Source of the DNA: Lewinellaceae bacterium
GTDB lineage: Bacteria > Bacteroidota > Bacteroidia > Chitinophagales > Saprospiraceae
DNA length: 64,000 nt
NCBI GenBank assembly: GCA_020636435.1
Contig: JACJXX010000002.1
Coordinates: forward strand, 124,001-188,000
Direction: 5' to 3'
A model generated the notes under the pieces. It had not been told where the DNA came from and made no database searches. It saw only the letters and a program-made list of their open reading frames with translations. A program made the position numbers and the translations under genes. This document shows, piece by piece, positions 44,778 to 53,178 of the stretch (the first letter of the stretch is position 1; every line of letters starts with the position of its first letter).

Positions 44778-45386
44778 ATGAAATACTGGATCGCCGCAGC
44801 CATTGCCCTGGCGGCTTTTGCCTGCAACAGCCGCGAACAGCATAAAGCCCTGCCCATTATCGGCAACCACGACATTCAGGGCGAGGACACCATTTACCAT
44901 CAAATCCCCGATTTTGCCTTTATTGACCAGGACAGCCAGGTGGTGACCAACGCCACCTTTGAGGGCAAGATTTACATTGCGGACTTTTTCTTTACCTCCT
45001 GCCCGACCATCTGCCCCAAAGTAAAAAAGCAGATGCTGCGCATCTACGACAAATACCAGAATGAACCCCGGCTGATGTTCCTCTCCCACTCCATCGACCC
45101 CAAGCGGGATACGGTGGGGCGGCTGAAGACATACTCTGAAAACCTGGGCGTAGACACGGGCCGCTGGCGCTTCGTCACCGGCAACAAGGACGAGATTTAC
45201 GAGATCGCCGACGACTACATGAGCATCGCCGTGGAGGATCCCAATGCGCCGGGCGGCTTCGACCACAGCGGCTGGATCCTGCTCATCGACAAGGACCGCC
45301 ACATCCGTTCGTATTGCAACGGGACGGTACCAGAGAAGGTGGATGAGTTTATGAAAGATGTGGATTGGCTGTTGGGGAATATGTGA
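44778..45386 (+). CDS. SCO1/SenC-family protein
   Basis: 202 residues, ATG at 44778. N-terminal lipoprotein signal (IAAAIALAAFAC). Thioredoxin-like fold with the copper-binding FTSCPTICPKV (CxxxC) and the distal His in GGFDHSGW. SCO proteins deliver copper to cytochrome c oxidase CuA or act as thiol reductases in the periplasm. Preceded by a coupled helical lipoprotein and followed by a terminator at 45412. Confidence 0.93.
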   Translation: MKYWIAAAIALAAFACNSREQHKALPIIGNHDIQGEDTIYHQIPDFAFIDQDSQVVTNATFEGKIYIADFFFTSCPTICPKVKKQMLRIYDKYQNEPRLMFLSHSIDPKRDTVGRLKTYSENLGVDTGRWRFVTGNKDEIYEIADDYMSIAVEDPNAPGGFDHSGWILLIDKDRHIRSYCNGTVPEKVDEFMKDVDWLLGNM

Positions 45387-45411
45387 GCCTCCTTTTAACG
45401 TCCAAATCAAA

Positions 45412-45441
45412 AAGGGGCGCCCCATCCCGGAAGCGCCCCTT
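45412..45441 (+). terminator. Terminator after the SCO gene
   Basis: AAGGGGCGC (45412-45420) pairs with GCGCCCCTT (45433-45441) around a 12-base loop, 26 bases after the SCO stop. Strong GC stem; short T tail. Confidence 0.7.
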
Positions 45442-45711
45442 CATACACTGATGCCCAAAGGCTATTGGATAGACGTCTTAACCGCCAATGGGCGCCAGGA
45501 ATCCCACAATTATCCCAAAGCTTTTATTTTTTCATTCCTTATTCACACTTGGCAGGAACAAAGCCCTCTGCCTCCCGTATAGTTTGTAACTTTATGACGA
45601 GGATAAAACGGCGGGTGTGCGTTAATTTGCGTTAAGCGGAGGTTAGGGGAATTATAAAATCCTGCCCCTTTGGTGAAAAAGTGTTAGAAAACAAGCAAAC
45701 ACAAAACTAAA

Positions 45712-46242
45712 ATGATCGATTGGAAAAAGATAAACGAGCGCTTTGCCTACCGGGGCTGGCGCAATATGATACAAAAGCGGTTTGAAATGCCCGACGGGCG
45801 GCACGCGGATTTTGACGTGGTCGGCATCGACACCTTCGTAACCATAGCGGCATTCACCAAATACCGCGAAGCCATCATGGTCCGCCAGTTCCGCCCTGGC
45901 CCGGAGATGGTGCTGACCAGTTTCCCGGAAGGGCTGGTCGATCCCCGCGAATCCCCGGAGATGACGGCCCGCCGGGAACTGCTGGAAGAAACCGGCTTCG
46001 AAGCCGGCCACATCACGTTGCTCAAGGAGGTGCGCAGCGCCTACACCACCGAGCGGCAGGTCATCCTGCTGGCCAGCGATTGCCATAAGGTAGGCGAGCA
46101 AAAGCTCGACGCCACCGAATTCATCGAGGTGTTCAGCCTTCCTCTGCCCGAATTCAGAAAGATGCTGCGCCAGGCCGAAGACACCAGCTTTGTGAACGTA
46201 GACGCGGGGTATCTGGCGCTGGACAGGCTGGGGTGGTTGTGA
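45712..46242 (+). CDS. NUDIX hydrolase (ADP-ribose pyrophosphatase-like)
   Basis: 176 residues, ATG at 45712. The full Nudix box GLVDPRESPEMTARRELLEE then TGF gives G-x5-E-x7-R-E-x2-E-E-x-G with the metal-binding glutamates. VRQFRPGPEMVLTSFPEGL just before it resembles ADP-ribose pyrophosphatases. Hydrolyses a nucleoside diphosphate linked to another group, probably a sugar. Single gene. Confidence 0.92.
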   Translation: MIDWKKINERFAYRGWRNMIQKRFEMPDGRHADFDVVGIDTFVTIAAFTKYREAIMVRQFRPGPEMVLTSFPEGLVDPRESPEMTARRELLEETGFEAGHITLLKEVRSAYTTERQVILLASDCHKVGEQKLDATEFIEVFSLPLPEFRKMLRQAEDTSFVNVDAGYLALDRLGWL

Positions 46243-46391
46243 ATGGGTGGAGGGTTAAATGGTTGAGATGGTTGAATGGCTGGCCGCTAACCATCCAGCA
46301 ATCCAACCATCCAGCAATCCCTGCCTGCCCGCCAGGCGAGACGCCAAGCGGCCTGACAGGCAGCAATCCAGCAATCCAACCATTCAATGCC

Positions 46392-48365
46392 TTACGGCCG
46401 CGCCTCCTCCTCCTTCAAATACTTATTAAACCAGCCCATCTGCCGCCGGGTGTAATCCAGGCGGGCGGAAGCGTTGCGGTTGCCGTGGCCCTCGCCGGGA
46501 TACAGCACCAAGCCCACCGGCGTATCAGTGCGGGTTTTGATATGCCGGTATAATTCCATCGACTGGCTGGGGTCGACGCGGGTATCTTCGGCGCCGGCCA
46601 TGATCAGCAGCGGCGTCTCGCACTGGCCGGCGTAGTAAATGGGGCTGCGCTTTAGAAAAAACTCGTAATCGTCCCATACGCGCTTGCGGGCGTGTACCAG
46701 AAACAGTTCTTCCGGAATATCGCTGGTGCCCCACTTGGAAATGTTGTCGCTGATGCCTACGAACATGACGCCGGCGGCGAACTTTTCGGTATACCGCGTG
46801 GCCATCCAACCGGTGGCGTAGCCGCCGTAGGAACCTCCGGTGACGCCCACCTTGTCTTTGTCGGCCAGCCCTTCATCTACGAGGTAGTCCACTCCATCAA
46901 CAATATCGTCGAACTCCTTACCCGCCAGGTCGCCCTGGCTGGACATGGCAAACTCCAGGCCGCGGCCGGTGCTGCCCCGGTAGTTGGGGTAGAAAACGCG
47001 GTATCCTTCAGCTGCCGCCATTTGCCCTACTGTAGAATAGTAAGTTAGCCAGCCATTATCGTAGTGGGACTCAGGGCCGCCGTGCACCACGGTGATCAGC
47101 GGGTAGGCCTTGCCTTTTTCTTCATTCAGAGGGTGGATGAGAATGCCCTGCAGTTCTAGTCCGTCACGGGCCTTGTAAGCGACAGCCTCCTGGCGCCCCA
47201 GCTTTTTGTCGGCCAGCCAGGGGTTGCTGTTGGTGATGCGCTGGGGTTCTTCCATATCTGATGGCAGCAGGAAAGCTTCATCGGGAAACAACGCCGTGTT
47301 GGCGGTGAGAACGAGGTTGCCGTCCGATGCCCGGCCGAAGCCGGTGAAGTTCAACCCTCCGGCATTGCTCATGCGCTTCAGGGCGCCACCATCAACGCCA
47401 ATGGTTCCCAGGATGGAGGACAAGCCTTCGCTGGCAATAAACTGAATGGTTGTATTGTCAATCCATTCAAAATCATCGAACAGGCCTTCGAAACTGGGAG
47501 CGAGCAGCTTTGGCTTTCCGCCCTGAGCGGACACCACAAAGAGGCGGCCGTCAGTGGGGTCATGTATATCGGCTCCGGCCAGGAAGCCCAGCTCATTCCC
47601 GTCGGGGCTCCAGGCCAGCTTGCCCAACTTGCCATTGTGTTCTACCGGCAGGAGCTTCTCCGGCATGTCGGCTCTGAAGATAAAGACCCTTTGCTTCATG
47701 TAGTAATCATCGATGAGCGGCGTGGGCGCCACGGCTACTGCCAGCCGCTGCCCGTCGGGGTTCCACTGTATATCGTGAAAATCGCCGGCGATACCGATGG
47801 CCGTGGGTTCTTTCTTATCCCACTCCATGATGTAAGCACGAGAATAAGTCAGATCCTGCTCATAAAGAATGGGCTCGTAGGGCAGCTTGCCTTCCGCCTC
47901 TTCTTTTTCCTTGGGCTCCGAGGCGATAAAGGCCAGTTTTTTGCCGTCTGCCGACCAATGGTACTGAGAAATGGAGGTTTCATAAGCATACACCTTCTGC
48001 GCTTCCCCGCCGGACAGAGAAACTTCATAGAGGGACGTCACGTCGTCTCCGTCCATTTTGGCCAGGAAAGTAACGCTTTGGCGGCCTGGCCGGAAAACGG
48101 CGCCCCGCACACTGCCCCGGGTAAAGAAAGGTAGCGCTTGTTTAGTTTTTGCATTGTAAAGGTAGAGGTGGTAGCTGGCCGGCTTGTTCTCCTGGTAAGG
48201 ATCAGCGGGCACCATGAGGGTATAGGCAACCATCTGGCCATCCTGGGAGATGTCGGCACTGTTGACCATTTGCAGGCGGGCGATGTCGTCGGCGGCCAGG
48301 CCTTGGGCCTGCACCAGCAAGGTTGGAATGACGAAGATGAGGGCGAAAAGGATTTTTTGGATCAT
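46392..48365 (-). CDS. S9 prolyl oligopeptidase-family peptidase
   Basis: 657 residues from ATG 48363-48365 (MIQKILFALIFVIPTLLVQAQG signal peptide). The N-terminal ~390 residues are a WD40-like beta propeller (AVFRPGRQSVTFLAKMDG, LAWSPDGNELGFLAG). The C-terminal alpha/beta hydrolase holds the triad: Ser in GVTGGSYGGYATG, Asp in AGAEDTRVDPSQS, His in YPGEGHGNRN. Probably a secreted or periplasmic acylaminoacyl/dipeptidyl peptidase. Single gene. Confidence 0.94.
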   Translation of the reverse strand: MIQKILFALIFVIPTLLVQAQGLAADDIARLQMVNSADISQDGQMVAYTLMVPADPYQENKPASYHLYLYNAKTKQALPFFTRGSVRGAVFRPGRQSVTFLAKMDGDDVTSLYEVSLSGGEAQKVYAYETSISQYHWSADGKKLAFIASEPKEKEEAEGKLPYEPILYEQDLTYSRAYIMEWDKKEPTAIGIAGDFHDIQWNPDGQRLAVAVAPTPLIDDYYMKQRVFIFRADMPEKLLPVEHNGKLGKLAWSPDGNELGFLAGADIHDPTDGRLFVVSAQGGKPKLLAPSFEGLFDDFEWIDNTTIQFIASEGLSSILGTIGVDGGALKRMSNAGGLNFTGFGRASDGNLVLTANTALFPDEAFLLPSDMEEPQRITNSNPWLADKKLGRQEAVAYKARDGLELQGILIHPLNEEKGKAYPLITVVHGGPESHYDNGWLTYYSTVGQMAAAEGYRVFYPNYRGSTGRGLEFAMSSQGDLAGKEFDDIVDGVDYLVDEGLADKDKVGVTGGSYGGYATGWMATRYTEKFAAGVMFVGISDNISKWGTSDIPEELFLVHARKRVWDDYEFFLKRSPIYYAGQCETPLLIMAGAEDTRVDPSQSMELYRHIKTRTDTPVGLVLYPGEGHGNRNASARLDYTRRQMGWFNKYLKEEEARP

Positions 48366-48742
48366 GTTGGCTCGTTTTTGGTTAGAAGATATTTTTAAGT
48401 TGAAATTTATCACCAAAGCGGTTTAAATTTTTCTGGTTCTATGACAATTGGGGGTCAGGCAGGATTTGCGACATTCGAAGTGTAATGTTCGATGTGCGAT
48501 GTGCCCGGAGGAACTGCCGCCGCCGTGCAGCCTGCAGTTGGACAAATCAAAAATCAAAAATCGCACATCAGATATCAAAAATCAGCTTTTGGAATAAGGG
48601 TTATTTGCTTTAATACAGCCCCACCCCCCAATATCGTAGCATCAGAAACTTTTAATTAGAAACAAAAGGAGAGGGCAAGGGTTTGTTTTGGACGCCCCGG
48701 ATTTATCTGGTGCATTACGGTGCAATCTGTCCTACGACATCG
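48366..48742. other. Intergenic stretch leading into the duplicated block
   Basis: Contains AT-rich runs of the form ATCAAAAATC/TGATGTGCGAT (48470-48590), similar to 25990-26020. From 48559 it belongs to the first copy of the 443-bp duplication. No gene seen. Confidence 0.45.
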
Positions 48743-49444
48743 CTATGGGCGGGCAGAGGCAGGATGATCGCGCCACGAGGCGGCAAACAGCACCATCCCG
48801 CTCCATATCCGGGGCGCTGCGGTGGCTTTCTTGCGGATCATTTTTAGTTTGGCCTGCCGCAGAGCGGCTGCGGGGCTTTCGCCTTTCAGCAATTCCTTAT
48901 AGAATGGCGCCATCATTTCGGCGGTATAGCGGTCGTAGACCTTCCAAAGGGAAGCAAGGACGTTGGGCACGCCGGCGTCGAGAAATGCGCGGCTCAGAGA
49001 TAATCGCACATCAGATATCAAAAATCAGCTTTTGGAATAAGGGTTATTTGCTTTAATACAGCCCCACCCCCCAATATCGTAGCATCAGAAACTTTTAATT
49101 AGAAACAAAAGGAGAGGGCAAGGGTTTGTTTTGGACGCCCCGGATTTATCTGGTGCATTACGGTGCAATCTGTCCTACGACATCGCTATGGGCGGGCAGA
49201 GGCAGGATGATCGCGCCACGAGGCGGCAAACAGCACCATCCCGCTCCATATCCGGGGCGCTGCGGTGGCTTTCTTGCGGATCATTTTTAGTTTGGCCTGC
49301 CGCAGAGCGGCTGCGGGGCTTTCGCCTTTCAGCAATTCCTTATAGAATGGCGCCATCATTTCGGCGGTATAGCGGTCGTAGACCTTCCAAAGGGAAGCAA
49401 GGACGTTGGGCACGCCGGCGTCGAGAAATGCGCGGCTCAGAGAT
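48559..49444. repeat. Exact 443-bp tandem duplication
   Basis: Bases 48559-49001 and 49002-49444 are identical as far as I can read. The unit covers the last ~86 codons of the TPR-CHAT gene and about 180 bases beyond its stop. The identity means either a very recent duplication or an assembly artefact. Confidence 0.9.
48743..49001 (-). pseudogene. Duplicated 3' end of the TPR-CHAT gene
   Basis: A second copy of the last 86 codons of the CHAT domain (LSLSRAFLDAGVPNVLASLW to the stop) separated from the gene by the duplication. The open frame runs to 49021, reading a short non-CHAT lead from the repeat junction. It lacks the catalytic His and Cys, so it can have no protease activity. Confidence 0.8.
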
Positions 49445-51963
49445 AGCGGCCCTTCTCCTTCCGACAGCGGGCCGATGCCGCTCTCGCAACTGCTGAGCAC
49501 CGCCAATTCGGCGTTCAGTTCCAGGGAGGCGATCTCGGGGCTGTAGAGGATGCCGTCTTCGCTGCCGCCGTCCTCCGGTTGAGCAAAGGCGATGCCAGAC
49601 AAGGCGGGATTGGCCTCGTCGAGGAAGCTGTGAGTGGCCAGGTGGAGGTAGCGGTACTGCCGGGCCTGCTCTTTGAAAGCTGCTTCGGTGGCCTCTGCCC
49701 GCAGCAAAGCCACCGCCGGGCGGCCTTCTTTTCCGAACTGTTCGAGGATGCCGCTCATCTCGGTTTCGGAGAATTTCAGGGGCACAAAACGCAGTCCGTC
49801 GGGCACAGCGGCCCGCAGGCTGGCGCTCTGCTGGTAGGCCGTATCGAAAGCAAATTCATTGCTGTTCCATACTGCGCCATTATCCGCTTTTTCATCGAAA
49901 ACAGGGGCAAAACCTAGCAGGCCTTCCCCGTAGCCGGCATCGGCAGCGGTTTGAACATAAAGGCTGGCGGAATGATTGTACGAAATCGTAAAATCCTCGA
50001 TGAGGTACCCGTATTTGTTGTATTTGGCCTTCTCCGGCTTATCGGCTTCGGAAGAGATCAGGGCTTCAAAGGGGAGGTAGTTTAGCCGCCCATGGGGGAT
50101 GACAATCAACTCGTCCTTCTTGTTCAGCAAGCTTTCCACGGGGAAGACAAGCTGGCTGTAGAGGTTGTGGCTGTAAAAAGCAAACTGTTTGCTATCCACC
50201 TTCCTGATGGCCTGCAGGTAGCCCTCGACGGCCTCGGGCAGGGACGGCAGTTTCAGTTTTACATCCAGCTTGCTGTATATGCCGATCCCGGTGCCTTTTT
50301 TGTATTTTTTATCCGTCAGGGAACGCCAGTCTCCCACCTCTACCTCCGTTCGGGCCAGTTCATTGCTAAGCCGGAGTATGCGAAAATTGTCGGCGGTTAA
50401 TGCGAAGATGAAGTAATGGCCGGCGCCGAGGAAGTAACTCAGCAAAGCCTGCTTTTCTCCCAGCTTTGCCTGCAGTTCCTGAGGGCTGGCCAGGCCGGCG
50501 TCAAAGCGCTGCCGGTAGTATTCCGGAGCAGAAGAGCGGATTCGTTCCATCAAAGAGCTGTAGGCCTGCCGCTGGCGGGCCAGTTCCTGCCGTTGTTCGG
50601 GCTCGTCCGGATGGAGGGCGAAGGCCACTTCTGCGGCTTTCAGGGCGTAGCGGAGACGCGCTTCTTCTTCCTGCAGTTCAACCGGCAGCTTCTGAAAACC
50701 CTGCCGGCTGATGCGGTTGAGGCGAAGCAGGAGGGCTTTGGCGCGTTCCGACAGTTCGAAGGCTTGCTCGGCGTAGGCGAGGTTGCCGCTGCTTTGGTAT
50801 AATTTATAGGCAGCCGTTATTCCCATCTCGTAGACGCCCGCATATTCTTCCAGCAGGAGCAGGCGGCTGGTTTCGCCACTCAGCAGGGCGACTTCCTCCT
50901 CCAGGGCGGCAGCGGCGCGGCGGCCGGCGGCCAGAGCTTGCTCCAGGGACGGCTCCTGCCGCTGCTTTTCAAACGTTTCCAGCAATAGGGCCGCTTTCAA
51001 TTCCAGAGCGCGGGCCAGCAGAGGGCGGCTGAGCGCCGGGGCGTCCGCATCGGGGTTGTCTTCCAGGCGGCTGCCGCTGAATCCCGGGCAGAGCTCCCGG
51101 AGGGCTTCCTGAATCGCATTTCCGGCGCCCTCCATATCCTCCATCCTGAGTTTCAGTTCCGCCAGGTTGGCCAGGCTGCGGGCCAGCTCCCGGTGGTTTT
51201 TCCCAAACAGGCCGCGATACAACTGAATGGCCAGCCGGTAGTATTCTTCGGCTTCCTTCATTTTGCCTTCCGCCATCTCCACCTGGCCCATAGCGTTGTA
51301 GAGCTGCCCCTTGCGCACCGCACCGCCTTCCAGTTCCTTTTCCACTGCCAATGCTTTTTCAAACCATTCTCTGGCGGCGCCGGGTTTTCCCTCCTGAAGA
51401 AACGTGCGCCCGATGTGATAAAAGTTGGTGGACACATCCGGCGACTCCTCCCCTTCTTCGATCAGCAGAATGTCGAGAGATTGCCGGTAGTATTTTCGTG
51501 CCTGTTCGTACTGTTTCAAGTCTGCATAAGCATTGCCGGCGTAGCCTTTGATGAGAGCGGCCATCTGCGGGTCGTCGATGAGGGGAAACTCTTCAGAACG
51601 GAAGAGGTAATCCAGCGCCCGTTCGTATTGGCCCTGCAGGAGGTAGATGGCGCCATAGCGCATGTAGTTCTTGGCGGCGTCTTCAGGAATGAACTGCCGG
51701 CGCAGTTCCAGGGAGGCGGTGTTTTCGGCCAGGGCGGCTTCCAGGTTGCCCAGCTGGAGGTGGTTGTAGCTTTTCAGGAAGAGCGCTTCTCCCTGGTCGT
51801 ACATACGGGTGGGGTAGTTTTTTGTAAATTCATCCAGCAGGGCGTTGGAAGCCTGGTAGCGCCCGGCGGCGGACAATACTTCGGCTTCGTTCAGCAATTT
51901 ATCGGGCTGGGCCACGGCGCTAAAGCAATGAATTACAAGCAGAATAATGAGGGGATATCGCAT
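49186..51963 (-). CDS. Secreted TPR-CHAT protease
   Basis: 925 residues, ATG at 51961-51963, with a signal peptide (LIILLVIHCFSAVAQ). Residues 25-290 hold tetratricopeptide repeats (ALFLKSYNHLQLGNLEAAL, ARKYYRQSLDILLIEEGEES, EWFEKALAVEKELEGG). A helical linker follows, then a C-terminal CHAT domain: His in YLHLATHSFLD, Cys in LAVLSSCESGIG, then GVPNVLASLWKVYD. CHAT proteins with TPRs process partner proteins; the export signal places this one outside the cytoplasm. It lies 36 bases after the anti-sigma-like gene. Its last 86 codons are part of a tandem duplication. Confidence 0.92.
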   Translation of the reverse strand: MRYPLIILLVIHCFSAVAQPDKLLNEAEVLSAAGRYQASNALLDEFTKNYPTRMYDQGEALFLKSYNHLQLGNLEAALAENTASLELRRQFIPEDAAKNYMRYGAIYLLQGQYERALDYLFRSEEFPLIDDPQMAALIKGYAGNAYADLKQYEQARKYYRQSLDILLIEEGEESPDVSTNFYHIGRTFLQEGKPGAAREWFEKALAVEKELEGGAVRKGQLYNAMGQVEMAEGKMKEAEEYYRLAIQLYRGLFGKNHRELARSLANLAELKLRMEDMEGAGNAIQEALRELCPGFSGSRLEDNPDADAPALSRPLLARALELKAALLLETFEKQRQEPSLEQALAAGRRAAAALEEEVALLSGETSRLLLLEEYAGVYEMGITAAYKLYQSSGNLAYAEQAFELSERAKALLLRLNRISRQGFQKLPVELQEEEARLRYALKAAEVAFALHPDEPEQRQELARQRQAYSSLMERIRSSAPEYYRQRFDAGLASPQELQAKLGEKQALLSYFLGAGHYFIFALTADNFRILRLSNELARTEVEVGDWRSLTDKKYKKGTGIGIYSKLDVKLKLPSLPEAVEGYLQAIRKVDSKQFAFYSHNLYSQLVFPVESLLNKKDELIVIPHGRLNYLPFEALISSEADKPEKAKYNKYGYLIEDFTISYNHSASLYVQTAADAGYGEGLLGFAPVFDEKADNGAVWNSNEFAFDTAYQQSASLRAAVPDGLRFVPLKFSETEMSGILEQFGKEGRPAVALLRAEATEAAFKEQARQYRYLHLATHSFLDEANPALSGIAFAQPEDGGSEDGILYSPEIASLELNAELAVLSSCESGIGPLSEGEGPLSLSRAFLDAGVPNVLASLWKVYDRYTAEMMAPFYKELLKGESPAAALRQAKLKMIRKKATAAPRIWSGMVLFAASWRDHPASARP

Positions 51964-51999
51964 ACTAGTTTTTTGTCTTTTCCCGGGCTAGAATCCTGT

Positions 52000-52860
52000 C
52001 TATTCTCTAACAAAAAATTTACCTGTGTAAATCAGGTCGTCAGCCGTCTCGAGCTTCCAGTAGTACAGCCCCGGCTGCAGCGTCATCGGGCTGCTCAGGC
52101 GGTTGCTCTCCACGGTTCGGTTGAAAATTTCCTCCTCCCGGTTGTTCAGCAAGCGCAGCGTCAGAGGCCCTTCCACCGAAGTTTGCCACGAAAATACAAC
52201 AGCTTCGCCAATTTTCAATTCCGCCCCGGCCGGAGGTTGGATATCCGACAAACCCGAGCTGCGGGTGACGGCGCCTACGAGAGGGTCCAGGGTTTCGGAG
52301 GGAGTGAAGTTGGCGGCCAGGAGGCCGTCTTTGGTTGGCGGTTTTTGATTGGCGGTTTTTGCCCGTCTTTCCTGAGCCGGGTAAAATTTGCGATTTTCGC
52401 CCTCCTCCACTGGTTTTTCGGGTAAAGGCTCTGCCTTTGCCTGCGGGGGGCGGAGGGGGGGGGATGCGCCAATGCTGTCTGCGAGCATGGATGGCGGGGC
52501 AGCCGGCAAGGATTCCTCCACTGTCGGCGGCTGATCTTTCTGCCGTTGTTGTTGCAGGAAAAAGAACAGGGCCAGCACCGCCATCAACAAGAGCAGCAGA
52601 GGGCGGAACCACATTTTCAGGGTGGAGGCGGTGGCAGGCCGCTGAGCCTGCCCAAAAGTGGGATGCGGGCCAAGCCCGCTGTAGTCCTGATCGGCGATCA
52701 GGGCGTAGAGGGCCATGGCCTGCTCCTGGCATTGGGGGCACTGCTCCAGATGTTCGCGCAGGGCATCGGGGGCTTGTCCGAGCTGGTCCAGCTTTAAAGC
52801 CTCAGCATAGAGCGACAGCGCTTCGTCGGTGAGGTGGCCATTATCGTTGAGGTATTGCAT
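52000..52860 (-). CDS. Anti-sigma-factor-like membrane protein
   Basis: 286 residues, ATG at 52858-52860. The N-terminal ~50 residues contain a zinc-finger-like LREHLEQCPQCQ motif (H-x3-C-x2-C), as in anti-sigma factors. One membrane helix follows (MWFRPLLLLLMAVLALFFFL), then a proline-rich linker and a C-terminal beta domain. In related Bacteroidota loci an ECF sigma factor precedes such a gene and a TPR-CHAT gene follows; here no sigma gene is seen. It could still sense an envelope signal for the CHAT protein. Confidence 0.75.
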   Translation of the reverse strand: MQYLNDNGHLTDEALSLYAEALKLDQLGQAPDALREHLEQCPQCQEQAMALYALIADQDYSGLGPHPTFGQAQRPATASTLKMWFRPLLLLLMAVLALFFFLQQQRQKDQPPTVEESLPAAPPSMLADSIGASPPLRPPQAKAEPLPEKPVEEGENRKFYPAQERRAKTANQKPPTKDGLLAANFTPSETLDPLVGAVTRSSGLSDIQPPAGAELKIGEAVVFSWQTSVEGPLTLRLLNNREEEIFNRTVESNRLSSPMTLQPGLYYWKLETADDLIYTGKFFVRE

Positions 52861-52949
52861 TTTATCGTTTATACCCTAATGATATGGAATTGGGGGTAGA
52901 AAGTGGAATCCGGGCGCCAAACTTTAACATTTGCTGGGCTTTGGACGGG

Positions 52950-53011
52950 CCAACGCGGAAGCCGGACACGAACGAAGCGACTGACGGAGTAAAATTATTT
53001 CCAGGCTGCTT
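52950..53011. repeat. Dispersed repeat, copy 2
   Basis: Contains GGACACGAACGAAGCGACTGA, then CGGAGTAA and TTTCCAG, matching 18258-18306. It sits where a sigma-factor gene would be expected upstream of the anti-sigma-like gene. Confidence 0.5.
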
Positions 53012-53036
53012 GGTTACTTTCTTCCGGCATCAGGAT

Positions 53037-53141
53037 CTACAATTCAATTCCGGTCTTTTTTATCTCTTCGATGAACGGGTCGCCGGTTTCAAAGTATTCA
53101 GTAGGAAAGGTATGCGTTTTATTTATTAATACTCTTAATAC
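53037..53141 (-). pseudogene. C-terminal fragment of an MNT-type nucleotidyltransferase
   Basis: A 34-codon frame ending THTFPTEYFETGDPFIEEIK then KTGIEL and a TAG stop matches the usual C terminus of minimal nucleotidyltransferases (antitoxin of the HEPN/MNT type). No start and no GS...D-x-D catalytic part remain. The HEPN partner fragment is at 55512-55715, on the other side of the TonB receptor gene. Confidence 0.4.
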
Positions 53142-53178
53142 TCATAAAGGCAAAGACATCTTTGCGGCCTGGGTGTAA

